DNA of 64,000 nt from Adhaeribacter pallidiroseus (GTDB lineage: Bacteria; Bacteroidota; Bacteroidia; Cytophagales; Hymenobacteraceae): positions 1,798,001-1,862,000 of the forward strand of contig NZ_QASA01000001.1 of the NCBI RefSeq assembly GCF_003340495.1, written 5' to 3'. Positions 28,958 to 42,004 of the stretch are shown piece by piece (position 1 is the first letter of the stretch; the number at the start of each line of letters is the position of its first letter). The notes under the pieces were generated by a model. That model searched no databases and was not told the DNA's origin. It saw only the letters and a list, made by a program, of their open reading frames with translations. The position numbers and the translations under genes were made by a program.

Positions 28958-29338
28958 ATGAAAAATTTTAAAAAATACTACATTTTATCCGCCGACCCGG
29001 AAGAAGTTTATAATGCTTTGACTATCCCGGCCACTTTGCAACTCTGGACCGGCGAAAAAGCCGAAATGTCTACGGAGCCTGGCTCTGAGTTTTCTCTTTG
29101 GGATGATAGCATCGTTGGTAAAAATATCGAGTTTGAACCGGGGCGGAAAATAGTTCAGGAATGGTACTTTGGCGAACAACCAGAGCCTTCTCTGGTTACA
29201 ATTATTTTGCACCCGCATAAACAAGGCACTTCGGTAGAGTTGAGGCATACCAATATTCCGGATCAAGATTTTGAAGATATTACCGAAGGTTGGGACTCCA
29301 GTTACTTTGGGGCCTTGCAGGATTTCTACGAAGATTAA
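28958..29338 (+). CDS. START/SRPBCC-domain protein (AHSA1-like)
   Basis: 126 residues. The pattern SADPEEVYNALTIPATLQLWTG, then FSLWDDSIVGKNIEFEPGRK, IVQEWYFGE, and TIILHPHKQGTSVELRHTNIP with a final helix matches the activator-of-Hsp90-ATPase-like SRPBCC fold, a small hydrophobic-ligand-binding or chaperone-associated cavity. The reading frame extends to a TTG at 28943, but ATG 28958 gives the natural start. Ligand unknown. Separate from the urease operon by about 100 bases. Confidence 0.85.
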   Translation: MKNFKKYYILSADPEEVYNALTIPATLQLWTGEKAEMSTEPGSEFSLWDDSIVGKNIEFEPGRKIVQEWYFGEQPEPSLVTIILHPHKQGTSVELRHTNIPDQDFEDITEGWDSSYFGALQDFYED

Positions 29339-29440
29339 GTTATTTCTTAGTTTTTTTGTTTAGCTCTGCTTCAGCTACTTGTAAATTTTTGTCCGGAATC
29401 CATAGATTACTTGCGGTAATATTGGTTAACTTGTAATTCT

Positions 29441-30253
29441 ATGGCTTTATTTATTACTTCCTTAAATTCTGGTAGTAACGGTAACTGTTATTATATCGGT
29501 AATGAACACGATGCGGTTTTGGTGGATGCCGGCATTTCCTGCCGGGAAACGGAAAAACGTTTGCATCGTTTAAACTTATCTATTTCTAAAGTAAGAGCTG
29601 TTTTTATTTCGCACGAGCATTCCGATCATATCAGAGGTTTGGCCGTTCTTGCCCGCAAACACAATCTGCCGGTTTTTATTACCCCTGCTACCCTGCAAAA
29701 CAGCCGACTGGGCTCAGAGCAATTTTTAACCGTACCGTTAGTCGGTTTCCAGCCCGTAACTATTGGCGATCTGCAAATTATTGCTTTCCCAAAATCTCAC
29801 GATGCTTCCGATCCGCATAGTTTTTTAATTTCTTGCAAAGGCGTTAAAATCGGCGTATTTACCGATATTGGTTTTGCTTGTGAGCATGTCATTTCTCATT
29901 TTCAGCAATGTCACGCAGCTTTTCTGGAAACGAACTACGACGAAAACCTATTACAAAATGGTCATTATCCCTATTATTTAAAAAACAGAATTCGAAGCAA
30001 CAAAGGCCATTTATCCAATAGACAAGCACTCGCGTTATTTACTAGCCACAAGCCGCGGTATATGAGCCATGTTTTGCTGTCGCACCTTTCCCAACAAAAT
30101 AATTGTCCCAAGTTAGTTTACGAGCTGTTTAACAATCATGCAAACGGCACAGAAGTAGTAGTTGCCTCTCGTTACTCGGAAACTCCAGTTTACGCCATAT
30201 CTGCTAACCAAGTGCTAGAGCCTTCTAGGATGTATCAATTGTTCGATAATTAA
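29441..30253 (+). CDS. MBL-fold metallo-hydrolase, YycJ/WalJ-like
   Basis: 270 residues. Starts LFITSLNSGSNGNCYYIG, diagnostic of the YycJ branch. Metal-binding HEHSDHIRGL at about 58-67 (HxHxDH), further ligands in KSHDASDPHSF (about 111-121), FTDIG (about 137) and LSNRQAL/LSHLSQQNN near the C terminus. Family members are putative exonucleases linked to DNA repair or cell-wall regulation. The exact substrate here is unknown. Confidence 0.9.
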   Translation: MALFITSLNSGSNGNCYYIGNEHDAVLVDAGISCRETEKRLHRLNLSISKVRAVFISHEHSDHIRGLAVLARKHNLPVFITPATLQNSRLGSEQFLTVPLVGFQPVTIGDLQIIAFPKSHDASDPHSFLISCKGVKIGVFTDIGFACEHVISHFQQCHAAFLETNYDENLLQNGHYPYYLKNRIRSNKGHLSNRQALALFTSHKPRYMSHVLLSHLSQQNNCPKLVYELFNNHANGTEVVVASRYSETPVYAISANQVLEPSRMYQLFDN

Positions 30254-30465
30254 AAATATCAAGTATGTAGCTTGCAAAAAGATTTTTTTACGAAAGTGTA
30301 TTTATATTACCTGTTCCATGGATATCGACTATGCTATTGAAGTAAATTCATCTTATTGTATTTATTTTGTATTCCTAGGGTAATTTGCAAATGCATAAAA
30401 GGTAATTTACTCTTATACTGTATTTTTGAAATTTTTTATTTTCCTGAATAGTAATGTTTGCCTCT

Positions 30466-30496
30466 TTTGTTGCGGCATTTCTTAACCATATCTTTG
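30466..30496 (+). promoter_or_regulatory. Consensus Bacteroidota promoter for tsaB
   Basis: TTTG (30466-30469), 19-base spacer, TATCTTTG (30489-30496): an exact TTTG-N19-TAnnTTTG match ending 25 bases before the tsaB ATG. Confidence 0.7.
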
Positions 30497-30521
30497 CCAA
30501 TTCGCATAAGCTCCGTATTCT

Positions 30522-31223
30522 ATGGCAATCATACTAGCGCTTGACACTTCTACTTCTTTCTGTTCGATTGCCCTTTTTCACGATCAACAACTGCTAGCCT
30601 TGTCGGAGTTGCAGATAGAGAAATCCCATGCTTCCCATGGTACTGTATTGATTAATCAAATGCTGAATAACTGCAGTAAATCTTTTGAAGACATTGCCGC
30701 AGTTGCAATTTCTAGTGGACCCGGCTCCTACACAGGTTTGCGGATTGGTACTTCCATTGCCAAAGGTTTATGCTTTTCTCTTGATATTCCCTTAATAGAA
30801 GTTTCTACCTTGCACGCTTTAGCGTATTCCCACATCCAGGTAACTCCTAATGCCGATAACTTTTTATTTTGCCCCATGTTCGATGCCCGGCGGCAAGAGG
30901 TGTATACCTGCATCGTGGATCACCTTTTAAATGAACACTTTCCTGTCAGCCCGTTGGTATTATCCCCCTCAACTTTTGAAAATTACACTTTAAAGCAACC
31001 TGTTATTTTTTTTGGCAGCGGGGCTATTAAGTATCAAGCTTTAGTAGGTAATAATGGTAATCACAAATTTGTTAACTCATTACCTGTTACCTCTAAATCA
31101 ATCGGAGTTTTAGCCTATCAGAAATATCATAAACAACAGTTTGAAGATGTTGCTTATTACGAACCATTTTACTTGAAAGAGGTTTATATTACAGCAGGTA
31201 CAAAAAATAAAGAAGAAAAATGA
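30522..31223 (+). CDS. tsaB: tRNA threonylcarbamoyladenosine biosynthesis protein TsaB
   Basis: 233 residues. ASKHA-fold partner of TsaD in making t6A37 on ANN-decoding tRNAs. Motifs: ILALDTSTSFCSIALF (about 4-19), the KSHASHGTVLINQML stretch (about 34-48), and AVAISSGPGSYTGLRIG (about 60-76). Fully consistent with family length and order. Overlaps the DUF2480 gene by four bases (ATGA). Preceded by a consensus promoter. Confidence 0.95.
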   Translation: MAIILALDTSTSFCSIALFHDQQLLALSELQIEKSHASHGTVLINQMLNNCSKSFEDIAAVAISSGPGSYTGLRIGTSIAKGLCFSLDIPLIEVSTLHALAYSHIQVTPNADNFLFCPMFDARRQEVYTCIVDHLLNEHFPVSPLVLSPSTFENYTLKQPVIFFGSGAIKYQALVGNNGNHKFVNSLPVTSKSIGVLAYQKYHKQQFEDVAYYEPFYLKEVYITAGTKNKEEK

Positions 31224-31729
31224 ATGAAATCATAAATAAAGTTGCGGAAAGCTCCCTGATAACCATCAATCTAGAGGCATTGATTCATCCAGGTGAACGG
31301 GTCGTTTTTGATATCAAAGATCAACTGTTTATGGGTTTGATTTTAAAAGAAAAAGACTTTAGATCTTTTATTAAAGAAAACGATTGGTCGGTTTACACCG
31401 GAAAAAACGTGGCCATGATTAATTCCGCGGATGCTATAGTGCCAACTTGGGCTTACATGCTAGTAGCCAGCAAATTGCAAATGTATGCTAACCGGTATAT
31501 TTTTGGTAATCTGGGCAATTTAGAACAAGCTTTAATACAAGAAGCCATCGCTAACATTAATCCGGATGAATACATGAATGCTAAAATAGTAGTTAAAGGT
31601 TGTAGTAGTATAACAGTTCCTGATTTTGCCTACGTTGAAATCATGCACAAGCTACTACCTGTAGCTAGTAGCATTATGTATGGTGAGCCTTGTAGTACCG
31701 TGCCAATTTATAAAAAATTAAAATTTTAA
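31220..31729 (+). CDS. DUF2480 family protein
   Basis: 169 residues, a Bacteroidota-restricted conserved protein of unknown function. Recognisable phrases are GERVVFDIKDQLFMGLILKE (about 27-46), DWSVYTGKNVAMINSADAIV (about 55-74), PTWAYMLVASKL, and near the C terminus IVVKGCSS and IMYGEPCSTVPIYKK. Two conserved Cys. Translationally coupled to tsaB. No membrane segment. Confidence 0.9.
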   Translation: MNEIINKVAESSLITINLEALIHPGERVVFDIKDQLFMGLILKEKDFRSFIKENDWSVYTGKNVAMINSADAIVPTWAYMLVASKLQMYANRYIFGNLGNLEQALIQEAIANINPDEYMNAKIVVKGCSSITVPDFAYVEIMHKLLPVASSIMYGEPCSTVPIYKKLKF

Positions 31730-32169
31730 TTGCGTACCATAATCCCATTAGCCTAGTGAGTGTTGGACCGAACCGGGGGAGTATGCTGCAGCGGTAAGGT
31801 GGAGAGCGATGTTTTTAGGGCCTTAAAAGATTTTATAGTTTGGCAGCAAGGGCTTTGGGGTTTGGAAAAAGGAAAAGAAGGCAAAGGATTAGGAAAAGGG
31901 AAGGCGGACGTATTATCTTTGCGAACCGAAAGGAAGAAAAGGGGGTAGTCGGCCGCTGGCTTAGCTTTGAGGGAGAGCGAGTAGGAAGCCATTTAAAAAT
32001 ATATTCTTTAAAAATTTGGAATTTTCGGAAAGAAAGGAGACCTTTGTCCTCCCAAAACAGCAGCAGGCTGAGGTTATAAAAAGAGTAGGGTTTAGCGGAA
32101 GCCGGGAAGCAGATAAGGAGTGGTTGCAAGCTTAAAGGGTAGAAAAAGACAAAATATTTTCTTTTAAGA

Positions 32170-32201
32170 TTTGGAGAAGTGGAAAAAGATGTAGATCTTT
32201 G
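32170..32201 (+). promoter_or_regulatory. Candidate rRNA operon promoter
   Basis: TTTG (32170-32173), 20-base spacer, GATCTTTG followed by C (32194-32201), matching nnTTTG of the -7 box but with GA for TA. A second -7-like box, TATCTTTG at 31914-31921, is an exact match but lacks a TTTG at the right distance. Either or both may drive the operon. Confidence 0.4.
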
Positions 32202-32311
32202 CACTCCCAAACAAAAAGAAGGGATTTCTCTAACGAGAGAGATAGGAAACGATGACGAGAGAGCTACTAATTAGCAGTAGTACAAGATCAATCCGGCAGG
32301 GGTTGGTAGAA

Positions 32312-32320
32312 GTTCTTTGA
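32312..32320 (+). promoter_or_regulatory. boxA-like antitermination site, 16S leader
   Basis: GTTCTTTGA, about 140 bases before 16S, repeated as GTTCTTTGACA before 23S at 34497-34507. The same word in both leader and spacer of an rRNA operon is the boxA pattern bound by NusB/NusE. Confidence 0.6.
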
Positions 32321-32462
32321 ATGAGTGGAAGAAGAGAATAGTAAACCGCATAAGTGCTAGATTTAACCTTACGGGGTTAGAGGGTCTTATGTTAAAAAAG
32401 AGAGCAAGGGTAACAATCCAGCGAGACAAATAAGAGTAGGAATACTCGTAATTATATCATAC

Positions 32463-34191
<1,729 letters not shown>

Positions 34192-34265
34192 GGGCTTGTA
34201 GCTCAGGTGGTTAGAGCGCTACACTGATAATGTAGAGGTCCCTGGTTCGAGTCCAGGCAGGCCCA
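34192..34265 (+). tRNA. tRNA-Ile (GAT)
   Basis: 74 bases, acceptor GGGCTTG paired with CAGGCCC plus discriminator A, anticodon loop CTGATAA giving GAT, T arm GGTTCGAGTCC. CCA is not encoded. Lies in the rRNA spacer, the usual place. Confidence 0.96.
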
Positions 34266-34278
34266 CTCTATAAAACTA

Positions 34279-34352
34279 GGGGGATTAGCTCAGCTGGCTA
34301 GAGCGCCTGCTTTGCACGCAGGAGGTCAACGGTTCGACTCCGTTATTCTCCA
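34279..34352 (+). tRNA. tRNA-Ala (TGC)
   Basis: 74 bases, acceptor GGGGGAT paired with ATTCTCC (two G-U pairs and one A-U), discriminator A, anticodon loop TTTGCAC giving TGC, T arm AACGG/CCGTT. Thirteen bases after tRNA-Ile. Confidence 0.95.
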
Positions 34353-34496
34353 CACTTAATTTAAAAGATTATACATCAGTAAAGACAGCGGGTCTTTACT
34401 ACTAGATTTAAGGAACAGTTTAAAAGGAGCAAGCAGCGAGTATTCAGTGATTGATAACTTGTAACTTGCAACTTAGAACCTGCCACTTAAGCTAAA

Positions 34497-34507
34497 GTTC
34501 TTTGACA
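34497..34507 (+). promoter_or_regulatory. boxA-like antitermination site, 23S leader
   Basis: GTTCTTTGACA, about 65 bases before 23S; shares GTTCTTTGA and following purine-rich bases with the 16S leader site. Confidence 0.6.
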
Positions 34508-34569
34508 TAATGGTAAGAGAAGAAACTAGAGTAGACAAAAATACGAGTAAAGAGTAAACGATTTTTTAA

Positions 34570-37456
<2,887 letters not shown>

Positions 37457-37618
37457 TAAAAGCCCTTCGTTTCCTTTTCACTCGGATTTACTCGAGCTCT
37501 GCTTCTCTTACCTATTTATGTTAAACAATATGCTAGCTACTATGTACTAGCCTAAGAACTTTCAAACATCAAAGCGGCGTGAGTCCGCTTCTTTCCTGGT
37601 AACAGGAACGTATAGTAA

Positions 37619-37726
37619 TGGTGGTTATAGCGCGGGTGTTCACCTCTTCCCTTTCCGAACAGAGCAGTTAAGCCCCGTAGCGCCAATGGTACTGCAATCA
37701 CATGCGGGAGAGTAGGTAACCGCCAA
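37619..37726 (+). rRNA. rrf: 5S ribosomal RNA
   Basis: About 108 bases, TGGTGGTTATAGCGCGGG at the 5' end paired with GGTAACCGCCA at the 3' end, with CCTTTCCGAACAGAGCAGTTAAGCCC in loop B/C. Preceded by two small hairpins (AGCGG/CCGCT and TCCTG/CAGGA) in the 23S-5S spacer, probably processing signals. Confidence 0.95.
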
Positions 37727-37743
37727 CCCCCTTTTTTCCCTTC

Positions 37744-37776
37744 CGCCCCAGCCTTGAATCAGGCCGGGGCGTTTTG
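37744..37776 (+). terminator. rRNA operon terminator
   Basis: CGCCCCAGCCT / AGGCCGGGGCG with one A-C mismatch, followed by TTTTG, 18 bases after 5S. Confidence 0.85.
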
Positions 37777-37980
37777 CCTTACAACCCTTCGAATGGCAAG
37801 CCATCCCGCTCTTCTCTTTAGTATTTTAAGATCTCCTTGCTTGTTCTGCCACAGAGTCTACTCTTTTACCCCCTTCTTTTTAGAAAATTGTTTAATAAAA
37901 AATATTTTAATATAAGAAAAGTACCGTTAATAGATTGCGTTAAAGTGTAAGTATTCAAAATAACTACCTATTAAAATTAT

Positions 37981-38631
37981 TCACTCTACTTTAAAAAATT
38001 TATGTTTAATGGCGTAGATGACTAGTCCAACACGTGACTCAACTTGTAACTTTTTAAATAAATTTTCGCGGATGGTTTCTACTACCCGTGGGTGCACTTT
38101 TAAAATAGGAGCAAAGGCTTTGTAGCATAGTTCCGTACAAGCTAATTTTAAAAATTCTATTTCGCGGTCAGTGAGTTCTACTTTAATTTTTTTTGGTTTA
38201 TTTAGATCTTCTATCAATATAGCTGTTACCCGGTTTGAGTAATACGATCCTTCTTCTTCTAAGGCCTGTAAAGCAATTTGAAGTTCTAAAGGATCGGCAT
38301 TTTTTAAAACATAACCGTTTACCCCAGATTTTAACATTTTCTTGATGGTTTCATTGTCGTTATGCATAGATAGAGCTAAGATTTTTACTTCCGGATAGTG
38401 ATGCTCCATCCATTGAGCCGTTTCAAAACCATCCATAACTGGCATGCTGATATCTAATAAAACTACTTCGGGCAAGCCGAATGTGGTTAATTTGTGAATA
38501 AAATCGCGGCCATTTTCCGCTTCCCACGCTACCATATAGCCCGTAAACCCATTAATTAACTCAACCATTCCTTTCCGGAATAATTTATGGTCGTCTACTA
38601 ATACTACTTTAGTTGGTTCTGTTAACTCCAT
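37981..38631 (-). CDS. NarL/LuxR-type response regulator, cassette copy 1
   Basis: 216 residues. Receiver domain: VVLVDDHKLFRKGM (acidic pair about 12-13), phospho-acceptor Asp in VVLLDISMPVMDG near 59, and the conserved Lys in GYVLKNADP near 110. C-terminal HTH: LTDREIEFLKLACTELCYKA with KVHPRVVETIRENLFKKL as the recognition region. Family DNA-binding response regulator. It is last in the minus-strand order small protein, membrane protein, kinase, regulator; 11 bases follow the kinase. About two thirds identical by eye to the regulator at 42005, showing duplication. Confidence 0.93.
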   Translation of the reverse strand: MELTEPTKVVLVDDHKLFRKGMVELINGFTGYMVAWEAENGRDFIHKLTTFGLPEVVLLDISMPVMDGFETAQWMEHHYPEVKILALSMHNDNETIKKMLKSGVNGYVLKNADPLELQIALQALEEEGSYYSNRVTAILIEDLNKPKKIKVELTDREIEFLKLACTELCYKAFAPILKVHPRVVETIRENLFKKLQVESRVGLVIYAIKHKFFKVE

Positions 38632-38642
38632 AGTATATTTGT

Positions 38643-39434
38643 TTAGGAAGCAAGGGGCAAAATCAGATGAGCCAAAGTGCCTTCGCCAGGATGGCTTTGT
38701 AAACTAAATTCTGCTCCGATCAGGTGGGCCCGGTAATACATATTATAAGTGCCTACCCCGTTGGCCCAACCTGTTATGAGAGAGTGTTTGCTCGGATTCA
38801 GTCCCCGACCATCATCTTTAATACTTAATATAATTTTATCAGATAAGTACACTAAAGCTACTGCTATGTTTTGGGCTGCGGCATGTTTTATTACATTATT
38901 CAAGGCTTCCTGGGCAATTCGGAAAATAATCAATTTTTTTTCTGGGTCCAGATTAGCTTCTTCTTCGCCGTGTACTTCTAGGGTGGTGTGATGGTATCCT
39001 GCTTTTTGGATTAAACTTAACTGAAACTGCAACAGAGCTGATAAACTTTGCTGATTGACAAATTCGGTATTTAATCTTTTTGATAAATCCCGTAAATCTT
39101 CAATGGCTTGGTCCAGGAGCTCTTTACTGATAGAAATTTTTTGTTCCGTAGAAGCGTAATCATCTGGTTTAATCGTACTAATGTTAAGGCGAATAAGGGA
39201 AAGTATCTGGCCGATATTATCGTGAATTTCCTGGGAAATACTATGAAAGGTCTGCTCCTGCATTTCCAGTTGGGCCTTAAGTTTTTCATTCTGAAAAATA
39301 ATTTTTAGTTCTTCTTTTTCTTTCAGGTGAGCGGTTAATCGTTGTTGGTAGGAATAAAAAAAGAAAGTTATAAAACCTGCCGTTAGTAGGAAAATAAAGG
39401 TGCCGGTAGTAATAATAATAGGAATATCCGACAT
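38643..39434 (-). CDS. Membrane-anchored histidine kinase (HisKA_3 type), cassette copy 1
   Basis: 263 residues from ATG 39434. One N-terminal membrane helix (IPIIITTGTFIFLLTAGFI), a coiled coil, then the dimerisation/phosphotransfer helix with ISQEIHDNIGQILSLIRLN (His near residue 77), N box AQEALNNVIKHA, G1 DDGRGL and G2 GVGTYNM. No extracellular sensor domain, so sensing probably needs the neighbouring polytopic protein. The frame is open to 39527, but that would overlap the upstream gene by 89 bases; the chosen start leaves a short gap. Partner is the regulator 11 bases downstream. Confidence 0.92.
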   Translation of the reverse strand: MSDIPIIITTGTFIFLLTAGFITFFFYSYQQRLTAHLKEKEELKIIFQNEKLKAQLEMQEQTFHSISQEIHDNIGQILSLIRLNISTIKPDDYASTEQKISISKELLDQAIEDLRDLSKRLNTEFVNQQSLSALLQFQLSLIQKAGYHHTTLEVHGEEEANLDPEKKLIIFRIAQEALNNVIKHAAAQNIAVALVYLSDKIILSIKDDGRGLNPSKHSLITGWANGVGTYNMYYRAHLIGAEFSLQSHPGEGTLAHLILPLAS

Positions 39435-39438
39435 AAGG

Positions 39439-40092
39439 TTAATAGCTAATGGGCTTTTTTTTAAAAATATCTCGACAAATAAAGGAAATAATAAATAGCA
39501 CATAGAGTAAGCAAAGTACTGGTACATATATATTGTAATAATACCACCGAGCCATTTCCGGCGATTGCTCCAACAAAGCTTTCATCAAACCTTCTACAAA
39601 AAAATCGCCTAGCGCAAAAAATAATAATCCAGTACTTATCCAAAACAATGGTTCCTGGTTAAGGTTAACTATTGTTAAATGAACGAAAAGTTGTCGATAA
39701 TAGCTTAGTACCCAAATACATAATAATAAATTGCTTAAAATAATGACATAGGAATTATAGTTATTCAAAGGTTGAATGGTAAACGCAAGCACGACTGCGG
39801 CGGTTATAACCAGCGCAATGGAAAACAAAATAAGTTTTTTGATAATCTTAAATTCAATAAAATAAAAATACAAGTAAGCGTAAAAACAGTATTGAATGGG
39901 AATTAATAGATGGTAAACAAAAAGATTATTACTGTTAAATGACTGTAGATAACCGGCATAAAGTTCAAATGGCAAAGTAACAGTAACCAGCAAGCCAATA
40001 ATTTTTTGTTCCAGTGTAAGTACTCTTCTTTTAATCAAAAACAAACACATCAAACAGAGTAAAAGCGATATGTTTAAATAAACATCAATCAT
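39439..40092 (-). CDS. Polytopic membrane protein of unknown family, cassette copy 1
   Basis: 217 residues with about seven hydrophobic helices and short loops, ending in a basic tail (DIFKKKPISY). A loop phrase LQSFNSNN recurs as LQSFNSNS in the copy-2 protein at 43426, and EPLFWISTGLLFF corresponds to KDFWFITGFFTYY there. Family not recognised. Position immediately before a kinase that lacks a sensor domain suggests it is the sensor or ligand-binding component; this is inference. It follows the 144-residue small-protein gene by about 135 bases. Confidence 0.7.
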   Translation of the reverse strand: MIDVYLNISLLLCLMCLFLIKRRVLTLEQKIIGLLVTVTLPFELYAGYLQSFNSNNLFVYHLLIPIQYCFYAYLYFYFIEFKIIKKLILFSIALVITAAVVLAFTIQPLNNYNSYVIILSNLLLCIWVLSYYRQLFVHLTIVNLNQEPLFWISTGLLFFALGDFFVEGLMKALLEQSPEMARWYYYNIYVPVLCLLYVLFIISFICRDIFKKKPISY

Positions 40093-40226
40093 CTGAAGGA
40101 AGATTTCGTGTTGAACTAGTGGTTAATAGATTTTTTAAAAAATAGATTATAGCATTTTCACTTAGTTACCGAAAGTATAATTTTGGTTTAAAAAATTGCC
40201 AGTAAAGATCCGGTAAGTTTAAAAAT

Positions 40227-40661
40227 TTAGGCAAAAAGTGTTTGAATGAAGCTATCGCTGGTACCACCCGGTGGGCATTTTCTTTCTGAATTTAAAGCCA
40301 TTACGGAACCACCATTTAAACTTACCTCCGCTAACTCTGTTTCGTTTAGAATCGTTTTATTAACGTTATTATTACTTAAGGTACTGGAATCCACAATTAT
40401 TTTGCCTTGATTATCCAGTAAAGACATATACAGCTTATGGCCGGTACCATCGGCATTACAACCATAATATAAGCGAAGCGAGACGGGCTTTTTACCAAGC
40501 TGAGCCGCTGCTTCTTTCAAAGCTTCCATCTCGGCAATAGGAAAAGTATAAGTGCAAATAAACTCGCCGAAATTTTCTACTTCAAATTGATTTTTTAAAT
40601 AATTCTTGAAATTGGTACAATCCCGGGTGATTTCTGACTGGGTGGATTTTTGATTTTTCAT
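40227..40661 (-). CDS. Small Cys/Pro-tailed protein, cassette copy 1
   Basis: 144 residues from ATG 40661 (MKNQKSTQSE); the frame runs on to 40787 but that N-terminal stretch looks non-coding. Beta-rich core with FGEFICTYTFPIAEMEALKE and SLRLYYGCNADGTGHKLYMS; the C terminus is NSERKCPPGGTSDSF followed by a hydrophobic end. No signal peptide. The CPPGG near the tail is echoed by the CPRPPSC end of the 83-residue protein in the second cassette. Family and function unknown. First gene of its cassette, divergent from the PAS-LuxR gene. Confidence 0.65.
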   Translation of the reverse strand: MKNQKSTQSEITRDCTNFKNYLKNQFEVENFGEFICTYTFPIAEMEALKEAAAQLGKKPVSLRLYYGCNADGTGHKLYMSLLDNQGKIIVDSSTLSNNNVNKTILNETELAEVSLNGGSVMALNSERKCPPGGTSDSFIQTLFA

Positions 40662-40947
40662 AGGTTTAACAATTTGGGTTTGGATGGTTTTATAGATTGA
40701 GGAAGTATAAGGCTTTGAAGATGCTAATATAAGGTACTCTTGGCGGAGAAGGTAGGTGATTTTTCCCATTAATGTACTGAAAATCATCGTATTCTTAACG
40801 GGATGTTGTTAGTAAAACAGTACAAAAATCCCAGTATAGTCAAGTAGATCTGCACCTTGTGGCAGCATTAAAAAAAAATGAGCTTTGTTCTGTCCGGAGA
40901 GTAAGTGTCCGGCGGTTCTGTTTATTCTTTCTAAAGCAGCAAGTGAA
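40662..40947. other. Divergent intergenic region
   Basis: 286 bases between the first small-protein gene and the PAS-LuxR gene. No clear operator or promoter consensus found. Confidence 0.35.
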
Positions 40948-41751
40948 ATGAAAAAACTACCAACTTCTCGTTTAAATTGTGCATCCGGTAAATCATATCG
41001 CGATTTGCTACACTTGTGGCAAAACCGGCTGCATCCCACCCAACCCGAAAATACGGGTTTTCGGCATTTAATGCCCACTGATCAAGCGCTTTTGTTAAGC
41101 CCGTGCATTACCTGGGTTTTTGATCTTCATACTAAAAAGTATGTTTTTGTGAGTAATAATATCCAACGAATACTAGGATATGCTCCTGAAATCTGGATGC
41201 AAGGCGGATTACCCTTTGCTAAAGAACGGGTTCACCCGGATGATGCTCCGCATCTTTGGCGGTTAATGCGGCAGGTATGGGAGTATTTATTAGCCTTACC
41301 GGCTAAAAAACGTTTCAGCTATCGATTTAACTGCGACTACCGCCTGCGCAAAGCCGATGGTAGCTACGCCCGGTTATTGGAGCAAAATACGCTTTTGCGG
41401 ACCAACGAGCAAGACAGTATCCGGTACTTATTAGGCGTTTGCACGGATATTACAAATTGGAAAAAAGCCGAAGCTTTAACGGCCACTATTATTTCGCCGC
41501 AAAACGAAGCCTGCCAGGAATGGACTACTCATGAAGAGAGTGAAGTGCCTTTATGCAACGATTTATTGAGTAAACGCGAAAAAGAAGTCCTAAAATTAAT
41601 AGCGGATGGCTACAGTAGTAAAATAATAGCGGATATGCTCCGGATTAGTTTTCATACGGTAAATACCCACCGCCAGAAGATCATCGAAAAAACCAATACT
41701 CCCAACACTGGCGGATTAATTCAGTTTGCTTTAACAAATAAGCTTATTTAA
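40948..41751 (+). CDS. PAS-domain LuxR-family transcriptional regulator
   Basis: 267 residues from ATG 40948. A PAS/PAC domain spans roughly residues 45-170: ITWVFDLHTKKYVFVSNNIQ, RILGYAPEIW, VHPDDAPHLW and YRLRKADGSYARLLEQNT, LGVCTDITNWKKAE. The C-terminal LuxR HTH is LSKREKEVLKLIADGYSSKI-IADMLRISFHTVNTHRQKI. A one-component sensor-regulator, ligand unknown. The frame is open to ATG 40885. It lies between the two duplicated cassettes and faces away from copy 1, so it may regulate one of them; that is inference. Confidence 0.85.
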   Translation: MKKLPTSRLNCASGKSYRDLLHLWQNRLHPTQPENTGFRHLMPTDQALLLSPCITWVFDLHTKKYVFVSNNIQRILGYAPEIWMQGGLPFAKERVHPDDAPHLWRLMRQVWEYLLALPAKKRFSYRFNCDYRLRKADGSYARLLEQNTLLRTNEQDSIRYLLGVCTDITNWKKAEALTATIISPQNEACQEWTTHEESEVPLCNDLLSKREKEVLKLIADGYSSKIIADMLRISFHTVNTHRQKIIEKTNTPNTGGLIQFALTNKLI

Positions 41752-41868
41752 TCCTCCTGACTTTAAAAGCTTAATACTTCATACCGGTGTATCACCAAAA
41801 AACTAATTTTAAAAATGCTTTATCCCTTCGGTGGAATTATCTATTTCTGCCATTTTCTCTCCTTGGCC

Positions 41869-41899
41869 CGGCCCGAAATCCTGCAACCTTTTCGGGCCG
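41869..41899. terminator. GC-rich hairpin between converging genes
   Basis: CGGCCCGAAA (41869-41878) and TTTCGGGCCG (41890-41899) are perfect complements with an 11-base loop. It stands out from AT-rich surroundings and lies between convergent genes but lacks a T tract. A 33-codon open frame at 41815-41916 covers it but is not supported. Confidence 0.45.
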
Positions 41900-42004
41900 C
41901 CGCCACCCACCGCTAAAACTTTGTTCTCAGTTGTTTTTTTAAAATTTAGGTAAAAAGCTGTAACATTTAACGCATTAAAGCTGATTTTAAAACCAGGGTG
42001 ATTT

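Larger units (their letters stand above)
31730..32460 (+). other. rRNA operon leader and upstream region
   Basis: 731 bases without a gene. The stretch 31850-32130 is strongly purine-rich (G+A) on the plus strand, so the opposite strand reads as long pyrimidine runs; open frames here are low-complexity artefacts. Two TTTGC-ending promoter-like elements (31914-31921; 32170-32201) and a boxA-like site (32312-32320) fit an rRNA leader. Confidence 0.55.

Noticed and set aside
31753-32210. Open frames of 79-125 codons before 16S rRNA
   Set aside because: They come from the purine-biased tract in the rRNA leader and are low-complexity (Phe/Leu/Pro/Ser runs).
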